From the NCBI RefSeq assembly GCF_001431205.1, contig NZ_LGPC01000014.1:11674-75673 (forward strand): 64,000 nt of DNA. Reading direction: 5' to 3'. Positions 9,023 through 19,146 of the stretch are shown piece by piece. The position numbers and the translations under genes were made by a program. Each line of letters starts with the position of its first letter. Position 1 is the stretch's first letter. The notes beneath the pieces were generated by a model. It ran no database searches. It was not told the origin of the DNA and was given only the letters and a program-made list of their open reading frames with translations. Source of the DNA: Staphylococcus sp. NAM3COL9 (GTDB lineage Bacteria; Bacillota; Bacilli; Staphylococcales; Staphylococcaceae).

Positions 9023-10691
9023 TGATAATATCACTCAACTTTTTATAGAGTTTAAGATGTTGTTGCAAGTTATCTTCCCTATGCGTCATAATTTCATAAA
9101 TATGTGCGCCAAATTGGGATAACTCAGTGTACTTAAATGCTTCAATAGATTCAAATCGTTTAAATGTAAAGTCGTAAAGTAGCGCAGTATGTTCAAAATC
9201 CAACCCAGTTGGTGTGCCAAATAATCTTTCAAAATATGCCTCAGCTGTATCTTTCTGTGGTAAATATGAAAAGATTCCCCCACCATCATTATTTAATAAC
9301 ACTATATTCAAGTTGATATCATTTAATTTAGACATAAGTAAGCCATTCATATCATGATAAAAGGCTAAATCACCAATCAACAATGTCACTTTCTTGTGTA
9401 CCGCCATGCCTAATGCCGTTGAAGTAACGCCATCGATACCGTTAGCTCCACGATTTGAATAGACCTCTGCTTCACAGTCAATAAACAAATTATCTACATC
9501 CCGAATTGGCATACTATTACTCACAAATAATGCATCATCTGTTGTTAATTTGTCTAATACATTCGCTACGTATGCCGCTTCATCTGTAGCAGTTCTTACA
9601 TAATCTTTAATTTCAACTTTGGCATGTTTCTCTAATGATTGCCATTTTTCTAACCATTGCTTACGCTCAACTGTAGTTGTATCAGATAATTGTCTAAAAA
9701 AATCATTGGCCGACATCTCATAAGAAACATGAGCTGTTATTGGAAATGCATCTGGTCGATCATTATTCTGAACTAAGATTTGAAATGCCTTCGTCTCTTT
9801 TAACCATTGATTTAATTTTTTAGAAATAACTGGCTTACCTACTCGAATTATAAAGTCCGCATCCACTTCCAGCCCGGCTCTATATAATAAGTCATATGTT
9901 GTTATAACATTAGGATGATGCTCACGACGTAATTGACTTAATGGATCAGCAAGTATAGGCATATCATGTATCGTCGCAAATGTAAGTATTTGGTCTACAT
10001 CTTGATGTTGCATATCGCCAACAATAATAAGACCTTTACGTTTTTTAACAATTACATTTATTTCATTGAGACTCGTCGTTTTTTGATAATGTGGCATAAT
10101 CTTTGTATCTGAAGTTAACCATTCAACTTTTTCTAAATCAGGTGTCAGTGGCTCTCTAAATGGTAAATTCAGATGAATCGGACCTCGATGCGGGCCATAT
10201 AAATACTGACTCGCTTTTTGCAATTGGAATTTAACTGTATTCGTCATAAAGTCTTGGTCATCATTACTATCAGCAATTGGGAAATCAAATTGATATTGTG
10301 TATAATTTGCAAACATATTTATCTGATCTATCGCTTGTGGTGCCCCAATACCTCTGAGTTCATGTGGACGATCACTTGTTAATACCACTAATGGTAAATG
10401 ACTCAAGCTACTTTCAGAAATGGCGGGTGTATAATTCGCTGCAGCACTACCAGATGTACAAAGAATCGCAACTGGTCGCTCGCTACCTTTCATTAATCCC
10501 ATCGCAAAGAAAGCGGCACTACGTTCATCTGGATGAATCCAAGATTTCATTTTAGGATGTGCCTCAATTGCAATTGCCATTGGTGTTGACCGAGATCCTG
10601 GACTTATCACTATTTCTCTTATTCCATATGCATATAATTCTGAAACAAAAGTAAATACCTGTTTTGTTAATGCAGTTGTATGGTTATTCAT
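9009..10691 (-). CDS. menD: SEPHCHC synthase MenD (ThDP-dependent)
   Basis: A 560-aa thiamine-diphosphate enzyme that joins isochorismate and 2-oxoglutarate. The N-terminal pyrimidine-binding domain shows [15 protein letters not shown] and [14 protein letters not shown]. The C-terminal PP domain shows [17 protein letters not shown] and [12 protein letters not shown], a variant of the GDG-N ThDP motif usual in MenD. Length and order are normal. It overlaps menF by 8 nt and menH by 14 nt, so the four genes are probably one transcript. Confidence 0.97.
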   Translation of the reverse strand: MNNHTTALTKQVFTFVSELYAYGIREIVISPGSRSTPMAIAIEAHPKMKSWIHPDERSAAFFAMGLMKGSERPVAILCTSGSAAANYTPAISESSLSHLPLVVLTSDRPHELRGIGAPQAIDQINMFANYTQYQFDFPIADSNDDQDFMTNTVKFQLQKASQYLYGPHRGPIHLNLPFREPLTPDLEKVEWLTSDTKIMPHYQKTTSLNEINVIVKKRKGLIIVGDMQHQDVDQILTFATIHDMPILADPLSQLRREHHPNVITTYDLLYRAGLEVDADFIIRVGKPVISKKLNQWLKETKAFQILVQNNDRPDAFPITAHVSYEMSANDFFRQLSDTTTVERKQWLEKWQSLEKHAKVEIKDYVRTATDEAAYVANVLDKLTTDDALFVSNSMPIRDVDNLFIDCEAEVYSNRGANGIDGVTSTALGMAVHKKVTLLIGDLAFYHDMNGLLMSKLNDINLNIVLLNNDGGGIFSYLPQKDTAEAYFERLFGTPTGLDFEHTALLYDFTFKRFESIEAFKYTELSQFGAHIYEIMTHREDNLQQHLKLYKKLSDIINVTL

Positions 10692-12036
10692 ATTTCTCGA
10701 CTCCTAATGCTTTCATCATTGGGCTAAATTTAACAGCAGTCTCTTCTACTTCACTATCTGCATCAGAATCACTTACAATTCCACAACCAGCAAATAACGT
10801 TGCTTGATTTTTCTTAATCAACATAGATCTAATTGCAACGATAAATTCACAATCATCATACATGTCAATATAACCAACTGGAGCGCCATAAAGCCCACGT
10901 GTTCCAAACTCATTTTGTTCAATATATTCAATTGCTTCTTCTTTCGGATAACCTCCAAGTGCCGGCGTCGGATGAAGATTATCTAATAAACCAATGTAAG
11001 ATTCGCTAATCAGTTGTCCTTTGATCTTTGTATATAAATGATACAAATGATCATTTGTTAAAATTTGCGGCTTTTTATTGTACGTAATATCTTCCACATA
11101 TAATTCAATATCATTCAATATGCTGTCTACTACAAAGCGATGTTCATTTAAGTTTTTTTCATCGCTTAAAAATGCATTTATATTATCATTATCCACATCA
11201 TCTTGGTGAGTACGCTTAATCGTACCTGCAACTGCTTTTGTAGATAGTATTTCATCATTAATTTCCATTAACTGCTCAGGTGTTTGTGAAAAGAATACAC
11301 TGTCTTGTGATTCTAATACAAATAAGTAACTATTATGTTCACCTTGTGTTGCTTGGCTTAAGATATAAGGGATGTTTATATTTTTATCAAACATAATCAA
11401 TCGTTTTCTTGCGAGCACAATTTTTTTATTTTCATCTAATATATCTATTGTATCTTTAACTAAATCACGCCACTCATCTTTATAAATATCCTCAATGCGT
11501 TTAATTTCACCTTTTTCAAAATCTGGGCTAACATTTTCTTGAGTTAAATTATCTATAATCGCTAAAAATGAGTCCATTTCAAATTGATCTGCTTCTACAG
11601 TATAGGTAATATACGTGTTTCCTTCTTCCATAGTTACCAATACTTCAGGTAATATAAAATGATTAATACCAAATTCACGCCACTCATCTCCAGATTTATG
11701 TGTTGAAAATTGGAATCCACCACATATCTTTAAATGATGTCGTTCTGAATTTGGATGAATTAAATCAATATCACTTTTATATTTTTCCCATTCTCGGAAA
11801 ATAGATTGTTTACTTTCAAAGTCATTTTTAAATCTTTTAATAGCATGATAGCCAAAGAATGAAGTTTCGTTGTCATTTTTTTTAAAATAAAAACGGTCTC
11901 CTGCACTGTCTTCCGTAATATGGAATAATACAGTAGGATCTAATTCATAATTTAATTTTGCTTCTACAGAAACCCAAGTATGATTACTTTCGTATACCGC
12001 TTCGACAATTTCACTTTCCTTGACGTCCAAAGTCAT
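10684..12036 (-). CDS. menF: Isochorismate synthase MenF
   Basis: A 450-aa chorismate-binding enzyme, the committed step from chorismate to menaquinone. The C-terminal catalytic half carries [26 protein letters not shown] and [19 protein letters not shown], which are hallmarks of isochorismate synthases. The N-terminal half is more divergent, as usual. First gene of menF-D-H-B, divergent from menA across about 190 nt of AT-rich DNA. The other steps, menC and menE, are not in the window; in staphylococci they lie elsewhere. Confidence 0.95.
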   Translation of the reverse strand: MTLDVKESEIVEAVYESNHTWVSVEAKLNYELDPTVLFHITEDSAGDRFYFKKNDNETSFFGYHAIKRFKNDFESKQSIFREWEKYKSDIDLIHPNSERHHLKICGGFQFSTHKSGDEWREFGINHFILPEVLVTMEEGNTYITYTVEADQFEMDSFLAIIDNLTQENVSPDFEKGEIKRIEDIYKDEWRDLVKDTIDILDENKKIVLARKRLIMFDKNINIPYILSQATQGEHNSYLFVLESQDSVFFSQTPEQLMEINDEILSTKAVAGTIKRTHQDDVDNDNINAFLSDEKNLNEHRFVVDSILNDIELYVEDITYNKKPQILTNDHLYHLYTKIKGQLISESYIGLLDNLHPTPALGGYPKEEAIEYIEQNEFGTRGLYGAPVGYIDMYDDCEFIVAIRSMLIKKNQATLFAGCGIVSDSDADSEVEETAVKFSPMMKALGVEKYE

Positions 12037-12225
12037 CTATTTCACTTCTTTCATTTATCAGTTTTCACTCATTATAATATTGTACCACTTTTCACAATAT
12101 GTGTATGGTATCTAGCCTATTTCATTTTTAAATTTTTCACGTTATTTGACCTTTACAAGTTCTTCCATTAAAATAAATTTGATAAAAAATATTTTAATAT
12201 AAAAGAATTCGAGGTATAAAACTTT
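12037..12225. promoter_or_regulatory. Divergent promoter region menF / menA
   Basis: This 189-nt AT-rich interval must hold both promoters. GAGGTATAAAACTTT precedes the menA ATG. I cannot single out a clear -35/-10 pair or an operator. Confidence 0.45.
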
Positions 12226-13164
12226 ATGGCATCTCAATATCAACAATATTCTACTGTCAGAAAATACTGGCACTTAATGAGACCACATACTTTAACCGCT
12301 GCTGTGGTACCAGTACTTGTTGGTACTGCTACTGCAAAAATATTCCTACTTGGTAGTGAAGATCATCTAAATCTTGCTTTGCTTTTAGCCATGTTAATCG
12401 CTTGTTTATTAATTCAAGCTGCGACAAACATGTTTAATGAATACTATGATTTCAAAAAAGGATTAGATGACCACACTTCTGTAGGAATCGGTGGTGCAAT
12501 CGTTCGAAATGGTATGAGTCCTAAGTTAGTCATGAGTATAGCTATTGCTTTTTATGTAATTGCTGCGTTACTAGGACTTTTTATAGCCATCAACAGCTCG
12601 TTCTGGCTCATACCAATTGGGCTCGTATGCATGGCAATTGGCTATTTATACACGGGTGGACCATTCCCTATTTCTTGGACCCCTTTTGGTGAAGTATTCT
12701 CAGGCATTTTCATGGGTATGATTATCATTTTAATTGCATTCTTCATTCAAACAGGTAATTTACAAAGTTTAGTCGTTTGGATCAGTCTTCCAATTGTTAT
12801 AACAATCGGTTTAATCAATATGGCCAATAATATTCGTGACCGTGTTAAAGATAAGGAAAGTGGTCGTAAGACATTACCTATTTTATTGGGTAAAAATAAT
12901 TCTATACGCTTTTTAGCATTTATGTACATTGTCGCGTATGCATTAGTCATCTATATTACGTTCTTCCAACCTGGTGGTTCAATTTTCTTTTTACTTGCTT
13001 TACTGTCATTCCCACTACCTATCAAAGCTGTACGTAGATTCAAAAATAATGACACGCCAGCAACTATGATGCCAGCAATGGCTGCAACAGGAAAAACGAA
13101 CACATTCTTCGGTCTACTGTATGCACTTGGTATTTATATTAGTGCCTTGCTCGGTGGTATTTAA
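12226..13164 (+). CDS. menA: 1,4-dihydroxy-2-naphthoate polyprenyltransferase MenA
   Basis: A 312-aa UbiA-superfamily membrane protein with about eight to nine helices. It prenylates DHNA, the product downstream of MenB. The two Asp-rich prenyl-diphosphate sites are visible: NMFNEYYDFKKGLDDHT (about residues 68-85) and NNIRDRVKDKESGRKTLP (about 201-220). N-terminal WHLMRPHTLTAAVVPVLVG is typical. Divergent from menFDHB, as in other staphylococci. A strong terminator follows. Confidence 0.96.
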   Translation: MASQYQQYSTVRKYWHLMRPHTLTAAVVPVLVGTATAKIFLLGSEDHLNLALLLAMLIACLLIQAATNMFNEYYDFKKGLDDHTSVGIGGAIVRNGMSPKLVMSIAIAFYVIAALLGLFIAINSSFWLIPIGLVCMAIGYLYTGGPFPISWTPFGEVFSGIFMGMIIILIAFFIQTGNLQSLVVWISLPIVITIGLINMANNIRDRVKDKESGRKTLPILLGKNNSIRFLAFMYIVAYALVIYITFFQPGGSIFFLLALLSFPLPIKAVRRFKNNDTPATMMPAMAATGKTNTFFGLLYALGIYISALLGGI

Positions 13165-13220
13165 TATATTTCTCAATAAACAAGCTTAACCAAGCAATCA
13201 AATAAAGTAAGTATTACTTT

Positions 13221-13254
13221 TCGATCTTCATGCTCATGAAGATCGATTTTTTTG
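13221..13254 (+). terminator. menA terminator
   Basis: Perfect 12-bp stem TCGATCTTCATG (13221-13232) / CATGAAGATCGA (13235-13246) followed by TTTTTTTG. Confidence 0.88.
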
Positions 13255-13275
13255 TATTTTTAAAAAGACAAAAGA

Positions 13276-13833
13276 TCAGCCTTTTACATGTACCATGTGA
13301 CAATGCATATGACCATATAAATCAAACTCACTTGTAGGTTGGAATCCTAATTTTTTATAAACATATAACGCGCCATCATTGAGTAAATCACAATTTAAGC
13401 TCCACTTTTCATCTGGATAGGTTTCTAATACATGTTGAATTAATTTAGTAGCGACACCCTGCCCTCTGAATTCTGGGAATGTAGCAACTGTTTCGATATA
13501 CCATTCATCATCCTTAGCTTCTTTCATTGGCATCGGTGTTCCATAAACTCTAATGTCTTCATCTAATTCCATATCTAACCAAGCCTTTTCAAGCTCTAAC
13601 TCTTTGTCACCAGGGTATGCAATTAAGCAGCCTGCAATTTCATCATCAATTTCGTATACCCAAGTGTTACTATAATGTCCTCTATATTGGACATCAACCA
13701 TACTTTGTTCCATAATTTTTAGTAATCTCTCTTTGTCAGTATATTCCACTAAATCTATGTCTAATTGACTCCAAATGATATAACATAATTTTGCAATTTC
13801 ATGCTTATCGTTAGGTTTAGCTTTTCTAATCAT
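13276..13833 (-). CDS. GNAT-family N-acetyltransferase
   Basis: A 185-aa single-domain GNAT protein. The acetyl-CoA site is seen as VATFPEFRGQGVATKLI (R/Q-x-x-G-x-G/A, about residues 117-133), preceded by a beta strand with YIET and followed by NDGALYVYKKLGF, the usual last motif. AAGGAG precedes the ATG. It stands alone, convergent with menA. The acceptor substrate cannot be deduced. Confidence 0.87.
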   Translation of the reverse strand: MIRKAKPNDKHEIAKLCYIIWSQLDIDLVEYTDKERLLKIMEQSMVDVQYRGHYSNTWVYEIDDEIAGCLIAYPGDKELELEKAWLDMELDEDIRVYGTPMPMKEAKDDEWYIETVATFPEFRGQGVATKLIQHVLETYPDEKWSLNCDLLNDGALYVYKKLGFQPTSEFDLYGHMHCHMVHVKG

Positions 13834-14007
13834 TTGTATTCTCCTTATTATGTTTATTTAACTATATTATATATGATTTGAATAAAAAGTTCGAAGTAAT
13901 AACTAGTTTATACGAGAAATCGTTTTTCATTAATTGTTTTCCATTGTTGAATCGCTTAATATAAGAGATAATTAAGATAATAATTTTAAAATGAAAGGAC
14001 TAAACAT

Positions 14008-14220
14008 ATGAAAGTAAATAAAGTCATTTACGTTATACTTGCATTTATACTCGGTTGGTGTGGCATTCATAAATTTTACTCAAATCAACTTTTACAAGGT
14101 ATTATACATTTACTGTTCTTTTGGACAGGCATTCCATACGTTATTGCTATAATTAGTGGCATCATAACGATTTTCTTTAACAAAGCAGATGAAGACGGGC
14201 TTATTTCTTTTGAAAAATAA
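14008..14220 (+). CDS. TM2-domain small membrane protein
   Basis: A 70-aa protein made almost entirely of a TM2 domain: VNKVIYVILAFILGWCGIHKFY is the first membrane segment with the family G-x-x-G-x-H-x-F/Y turn, then a second segment FFWTGIPYVIAIISGIITIF. The charged tail is NKADEDGL. RBS AAAGGAC precedes the ATG. No biochemical function is established for small bacterial TM2 proteins. It is followed about 120 nt later by a 28-aa cationic peptide gene on the same strand. Confidence 0.88.
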   Translation: MKVNKVIYVILAFILGWCGIHKFYSNQLLQGIIHLLFFWTGIPYVIAIISGIITIFFNKADEDGLISFEK

Positions 14221-14337
14221 CCTCTTTTTATTAAAAGTAAAAAAATTTCTACTTTCTCCCATATTTTATCTGAAACTGGGTAAAGAAACTATACAGCGAA
14301 TTAAGGAAAATCGAATTGTGACTTAGGAGGATTAATA

Positions 14338-14424
14338 ATGAAAAATATCATATCACGTGTTTTCAGATCTGTAGTAGTAGGCTTTATTATAAAAGGAATC
14401 AAAAACTTAATAAGTAAAAAATAG
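14338..14424 (+). CDS. 28-aa highly cationic hydrophobic peptide, not recognised
   Basis: Reading frame ATG to TAG with an excellent TAGGAGG eight nt upstream. It begins MKNIISRVFR, has a centre VVVGFII and ends NLISKK. I count seven Lys/Arg and no acidic residue, so the net charge is about +7, on an amphipathic or membrane-inserting scaffold. There is no signal peptide or cleavage motif and no Cys. A hairpin terminator starts 33 nt after the stop, so this can be its own small transcription unit or the end of the TM2 unit. It could be a membrane-active peptide, a type I toxin-like peptide or a leaderless bacteriocin-like product. None of these is proven. Confidence 0.6.
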   Translation: MKNIISRVFRSVVVGFIIKGIKNLISKK

Positions 14425-14456
14425 ATTCCGCATACATTAAAGTTTAAGAACATAAT

Positions 14457-14500
14457 AAAAAGCTAATTGTTTCTAAAATAGTAAACAGTTAGCTTTTTTA
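14457..14500 (+). terminator. Terminator after the 28-aa peptide gene
   Basis: Arms AAAAGCTAATTGTTT (14457-14471) and AAACAGTTAGCTTTT (14483-14497), one wobble pair, then continuing T residues. Confidence 0.82.
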
Positions 14501-14544
14501 CTTATGCTCAAAGGTTGCCTCAAGAGATTTATATCTATAAAAAA

Positions 14545-14577
14545 ACAAACCAAATACTTATACAGTAATTGGTTTGT
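14545..14577 (-). terminator. Terminator of the GlsB/YeaQ-type gene
   Basis: Arms ACAAACCAA (14545-14553) and TTGGTTTGT (14569-14577). On the minus strand the stem is followed by a run of T. Confidence 0.75.
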
Positions 14578-14616
14578 CTACGTTCTAATCCCCATCAAAT
14601 GGTGAGTGATTATACA

Positions 14617-14865
14617 CTATTTTCTAATTGCTTTAATAATAAATGAAACAACTAGGATTAATACGATTGCCCCGATTAAAGCTGGTAAGATTGGAACGCC
14701 ACCTAAAACTGGTCCCCAAGTTCCTAATAATTTACTACCTATAGCTGAACCGATTAAACCTGCAATAATATTACCAATAATTCCACCTGGAATATCTTTA
14801 CCTAAAATTGCGCCAGCTAACCAGCCAATTAAACCGCCTACTATAATCATAATAATAAAGCCCAT
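14617..14865 (-). CDS. GlsB/YeaQ/YmgE-family small membrane protein
   Basis: An 82-aa protein with three glycine-rich membrane segments: IIMIIVGGLIGWLAGAILG, GGIIGNIIAGLIGSAIG and a C-terminal IGAIVLILVVSFIIKAI. The pattern GxIGNIxxGxxGxxIG is the hallmark of this transglycosylase-associated / GlsB family, linked to general stress in Gram-positives. RBS TAGGAGAG precedes the ATG. Monocistronic, with its own terminator. The stress link is family knowledge; I did not find a clear sigma-B promoter upstream. Confidence 0.9.
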   Translation of the reverse strand: MGFIIMIIVGGLIGWLAGAILGKDIPGGIIGNIIAGLIGSAIGSKLLGTWGPVLGGVPILPALIGAIVLILVVSFIIKAIRK

Positions 14866-15238
14866 ATATATCTCTCCTATTTTCTTAATTTACCACATTA
14901 TATAGCTTACCACTTTTTTTATTTATATACAATATCGCAAAAAATATTTATTGTAAAAAAACAAAAGAGCTTTACGTCGCTTTTCTCAAAAGACCTATAT
15001 TTAAATATGCTATAAAGGCGTTTTATAAGAAGTTTTAGATTTCCGTTACAATATCAAAATATATTAATCATGCAATATCTTAAATTAAAATCAAAATTTC
15101 ATTATATTTATTGAATCAGATTGTCTATAAAGATTTAATCATATCTAATTAACATAAACTTGTTGTTTATAATACACGCTTCCCTAACTATTTATTTAAA
15201 AACATTATAATTATACTGCCATTTTTGACATATAAAAA
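14866..15238. other. AT-rich intergenic region between glsB-like gene and ars operon
   Basis: About 370 nt with no convincing reading frame. It contains the promoter region of the glsB-like gene next to 14866 (a TATAAT lies shortly upstream on the minus strand) and a weak hairpin near 14963-14985. Otherwise I see nothing. Confidence 0.4.
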
Positions 15239-15275
15239 CCTTCAAAGTTTTCACTTTCGTTGTCTACTTTGAAGG
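15239..15275 (-). terminator. arsRBC operon terminator
   Basis: Arms CCTTCAAAGT (15239-15248) and ACTTTGAAGG (15266-15275). Read on the minus strand the stem is followed by TTTTTA. It lies about 70 nt after the arsC stop. Confidence 0.75.
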
Positions 15276-15347
15276 CTTAATATTATTTTTCTGATTTAAT
15301 TCATGCTCATTTTTAAATTCATCATTTAAAAACAAAAATCAAACAAT

Positions 15348-15743
15348 CTATAGTTCTTTAAATTGTTTGATTGTATGCCCTATTTCATCTCTTACACGTT
15401 GAAATTCCGACCAATCTTTACCAGCTGGATCATCAAAGCCCCAATGTTCTTTTTTTACATTAGGCAGGATGACTGGACAATTCTCATCAGCATCACTACA
15501 AAGTGTAACAACGAGATCAGACTGTTTTAAAATATTACTTTCAATCATATCAGATGTATGATCTGAAATATCAATGTTAACTTCTTTCATAGCTTCTATC
15601 GCCTTAGGATTTACGCCATGCGTTTCGATACCTGCTGAGTAAACATTCCATTCTTCGCCGAGTATTTCTCTTCCCCAGCCTTCAGCCATTTGACTACGAC
15701 AAGAATTACCAGTACATATAAAATAAATTGTTTTTTTATTCAT
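15348..15743 (-). CDS. arsC: Arsenate reductase ArsC, thioredoxin-coupled type
   Basis: A 131-aa protein of the plasmid pI258 type. The low-molecular-weight phosphatase loop is [11 protein letters not shown] (Cys10, Cys15, Arg16), and the redox pair is Cys82/Cys89 in [11 protein letters not shown]. Asp105-type general acid lies in the later DDPAGKDW. It reduces arsenate to arsenite using the Cys10-Cys82-Cys89 relay and thioredoxin, feeding ArsB. RBS AGAGAGG precedes the ATG, 17 nt after arsB. All key residues are present, so it is likely active. Confidence 0.97.
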   Translation of the reverse strand: MNKKTIYFICTGNSCRSQMAEGWGREILGEEWNVYSAGIETHGVNPKAIEAMKEVNIDISDHTSDMIESNILKQSDLVVTLCSDADENCPVILPNVKKEHWGFDDPAGKDWSEFQRVRDEIGHTIKQFKEL

Positions 15744-15760
15744 TTATTTTTACCTCTCTT

Positions 15761-17367
<1,607 letters not shown>

Positions 17368-17472
17368 GCTTATCTCTCCTTCACAAGTACATAGAATATC
17401 ATCTATATATATAAATGTCTATTTTGTATTAATAAAATCATAAATTGAAAAAATGTTTAGGATATATTACAA

Positions 17473-17495
17473 TTGATATATCAAAAAAAATTGAT
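17473..17495. promoter_or_regulatory. Putative ArsR-type operator upstream of arsR2
   Basis: ATCAA-N6-TTGAT at 17480-17495, overlapping a perfect 12-bp palindrome TTGATATATCAA at 17473-17484, 20 nt before the arsR2 start. The same ATCAA-N6-TTGAT spacing recurs at 17863-17878. Similar inverted repeats are known operators of ArsR proteins; binding is inferred. Confidence 0.55.
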
Positions 17496-17515
17496 TAATT
17501 AGAAAGGTGTAACTT

Positions 17516-17836
17516 ATGGACATTATAAAAAATGCAAATCATTTAAATGAAGATGATAAATTAACCTATTATGAAACTATGTTCAATGCACTCGCTGACA
17601 AAAACCGCTTGAAAATACTTAATCAAATTAGTCAGAGTCCTAATAAATCACTATGTGTGTGTGATTTAGAAACGTTATTAGACTTAAAACAATCTAAACT
17701 TTCTTATCATTTAAAAAAATTGGTTGGTGCACAGATTTTAATCCTTGAAAAGCACGGCACATGGAACTACTACAAAATCAACGAAGCACAAATCCAAGTC
17801 GTATTAACTGAAGATACTTGTTGTAAAATATTGTAG
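17516..17836 (+). CDS. Second ArsR-family metalloregulator (arsR2)
   Basis: A 106-aa winged-helix protein of the ArsR/SmtB family. The recognition helix LKQSKLSYHLKKLVGAQIL follows a Cys pair in KSLCVCDLETLL, the same alpha-3 position as the As(III) site of ArsR. A second Cys pair lies near the C-terminus (EDTCCKIL), which could supply a third thiolate ligand. RBS GAAAGGTG precedes the ATG. It is divergent from arsRBC and 67 nt ahead of a permease gene with a matching operator-like repeat between them. It probably represses this permease unit in response to As(III) or organoarsenicals. Confidence 0.88.
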   Translation: MDIIKNANHLNEDDKLTYYETMFNALADKNRLKILNQISQSPNKSLCVCDLETLLDLKQSKLSYHLKKLVGAQILILEKHGTWNYYKINEAQIQVVLTEDTCCKIL

Positions 17837-17862
17837 TTTTCATCTTATTTCATGTTATATTA

Positions 17863-17878
17863 ATCAACTTTTTTTGAT
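17863..17878. promoter_or_regulatory. Second ATCAA-N6-TTGAT inverted repeat, between arsR2 and arsP
   Basis: ATCAA (17863-17867) and TTGAT (17874-17878) separated by CTTTTT. Same arms and spacing as the repeat upstream of arsR2. Candidate second operator or internal control site. Confidence 0.5.
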
Positions 17879-17903
17879 TAATGAATATAGAGGAGCTTTA
17901 CTA

Positions 17904-18788
17904 ATGACAGAATCAATCATTGAATTCATAAAAACATTTTTAATGTTATTTTTTGAATTGTTAGCACTATTTATAGTTGTAAGCTTTATCGTAAGTTTAA
18001 TTCAACAACTCGTTTCAGAAGATAAAATACGAAGGCTGTTGAGCAAACCAAACAAAGTAACTAACTATGTATTAGGAATGGCTTTTGGAGCTATTACACC
18101 ATTTTGTTCTTGTTCCACTATTCCTATTCTTGCAGGATTATTAAACTCAAAAGTACCATTTGGTCCAGCTATGAGTTTCTTAATCGCTTCCCCACTCATG
18201 AATCCACTCATGATATTTATGCTATGGATTCTATTAGGCTGGAAAGTTGCTGTTGTTTATTTTGTTGTTTTAGCGATTTTCAGTATTTTAACAGGTCTTG
18301 TATTTTCAAAAATGAATTTGGCAGAGAGTTATAAAGGCGTTACTGTTAAAGGTGATGGTTTCTTCTCAAATAAATCAGGATCTCGTATTAAGCAAGCGTT
18401 AAATGATGCTTGGGCTTTCCTATATCCAATGTTGCCATATTTAATTATTGGTGTATTTATAGGTGCATTTATTTATGGATTTATTCCAGAAACATTTATA
18501 ACTCAATATGCAAGTGGCGATGGCATTATCTCAGTTGTTATTGCTTCTGTTATTGGTATTCCAATGTATATCAGACCAGAAACAATGCTCCCTATAGCTG
18601 AAGCATTAGTATCTAAAGGCATGTCTTTAGGTACAGTGGTCGCATTAATTATAGGTGGCGCAGGCGCAAGTATTCCTGAAGTCGTATTGTTGTCCAAATT
18701 ATTTAAAAAGAAATTTGTAATATCTTTTGTTATAGCAATTTTAGTCGTAGCAATTGCAACTGGTCTAATTGTGAACTTAATTATTTAA
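17904..18788 (+). CDS. ArsP/UPF0718-family permease
   Basis: A 294-aa membrane protein with about eight helices. The signature ITPFCSCSTIPILAGLLNSK and the next FLIASPLMNPLMIFML are typical of the DUF318/UPF0718 permeases, which include ArsP exporters of trivalent organoarsenicals. The ATG at 17904 is chosen because GAGGAG lies 8 nt upstream; an earlier in-frame ATG has no such site. It sits between arsR2 and a Cys-pair mini-protein, which supports a metal(loid) role. Other UPF0718 members are linked to other metals, so the substrate is an inference. Confidence 0.85.
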   Translation: MTESIIEFIKTFLMLFFELLALFIVVSFIVSLIQQLVSEDKIRRLLSKPNKVTNYVLGMAFGAITPFCSCSTIPILAGLLNSKVPFGPAMSFLIASPLMNPLMIFMLWILLGWKVAVVYFVVLAIFSILTGLVFSKMNLAESYKGVTVKGDGFFSNKSGSRIKQALNDAWAFLYPMLPYLIIGVFIGAFIYGFIPETFITQYASGDGIISVVIASVIGIPMYIRPETMLPIAEALVSKGMSLGTVVALIIGGAGASIPEVVLLSKLFKKKFVISFVIAILVVAIATGLIVNLII

Positions 18789-18801
18789 GGAGGTGTACTA
18801 A

Positions 18802-18936
18802 ATGGGAATCAAAGATGTATTAAAAAAATTAAAACCACAAGAACAATCATGTTGTTCAGTAGAAATTGAAGAGCATATGGATGAAAAAGAAGATAATAAC
18901 GAAAAAAAGGAAAAAGACAGTAAAAATTGTTGCTAG
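18802..18936 (+). CDS. 44-aa charged protein with two Cys-Cys pairs, end of the arsR2-arsP unit
   Basis: ATG at 18802 preceded by a very strong AAGGAGGTG and only 13 nt after the permease stop. The product begins MGIKDVLKKLKP, has Cys17-Cys18 in EQSCCSVEIEEHMDEK, a Lys/Glu-rich middle, and ends with Cys43-Cys44 (KNCC at the terminus). The terminal CC echoes the EDTCCKIL end of the neighbouring ArsR2. There is no signal peptide or membrane segment. It may be a soluble thiolate metal(loid) carrier or co-effector for the permease. I do not recognise a named family. Confidence 0.8.
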   Translation: MGIKDVLKKLKPQEQSCCSVEIEEHMDEKEDNNEKKEKDSKNCC

Positions 18937-18968
18937 TTTTCTCAAAGTTTAAAATATAAAATATAAAA

Positions 18969-19020
18969 CGTACAAACAAAAGAACCTTCTAAATTTATGG
19001 AAGATTCCTTTGTTTGTACG
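18969..19020. terminator. Inverted repeat after the arsR2-arsP-CC unit
   Basis: Arms CGTACAAACAAA (18969-18980) and TTTGTTTGTACG (19009-19020), with a partly pairing interior (CCTTC/GGAAG). No long U-tract follows on the plus strand, so its terminator role is probable rather than certain. Confidence 0.5.
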
Positions 19021-19096
19021 TATCTTCATTTCAAAGTCGACTACTTATATTATAGCTCGACATCATTCTAAATACATTTTTCTTTTCAAAACAAAA

Positions 19097-19128
19097 AATA
19101 CCGAAATCCTGTTAAGGACTTCGGTATT
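19097..19128 (-). terminator. Terminator of the tRNA-Asn/tRNA-Ser unit
   Basis: Arms AATACCGA (19097-19104) and TCGGTATT (19121-19128) plus the inner ATCCT/AGGAC. On the minus strand a T-rich run follows, just after tRNA-Ser. Confidence 0.78.
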
Positions 19129-19146
19129 AAAAATCTTTTTCATTAA

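Noticed and set aside
14606..14905. 99-aa proline- and isoleucine-rich plus-strand frame
   Set aside because: It is the exact antisense of the GlsB/YeaQ-type gene, whose codon pattern and ribosome binding site are convincing; the plus frame has neither.
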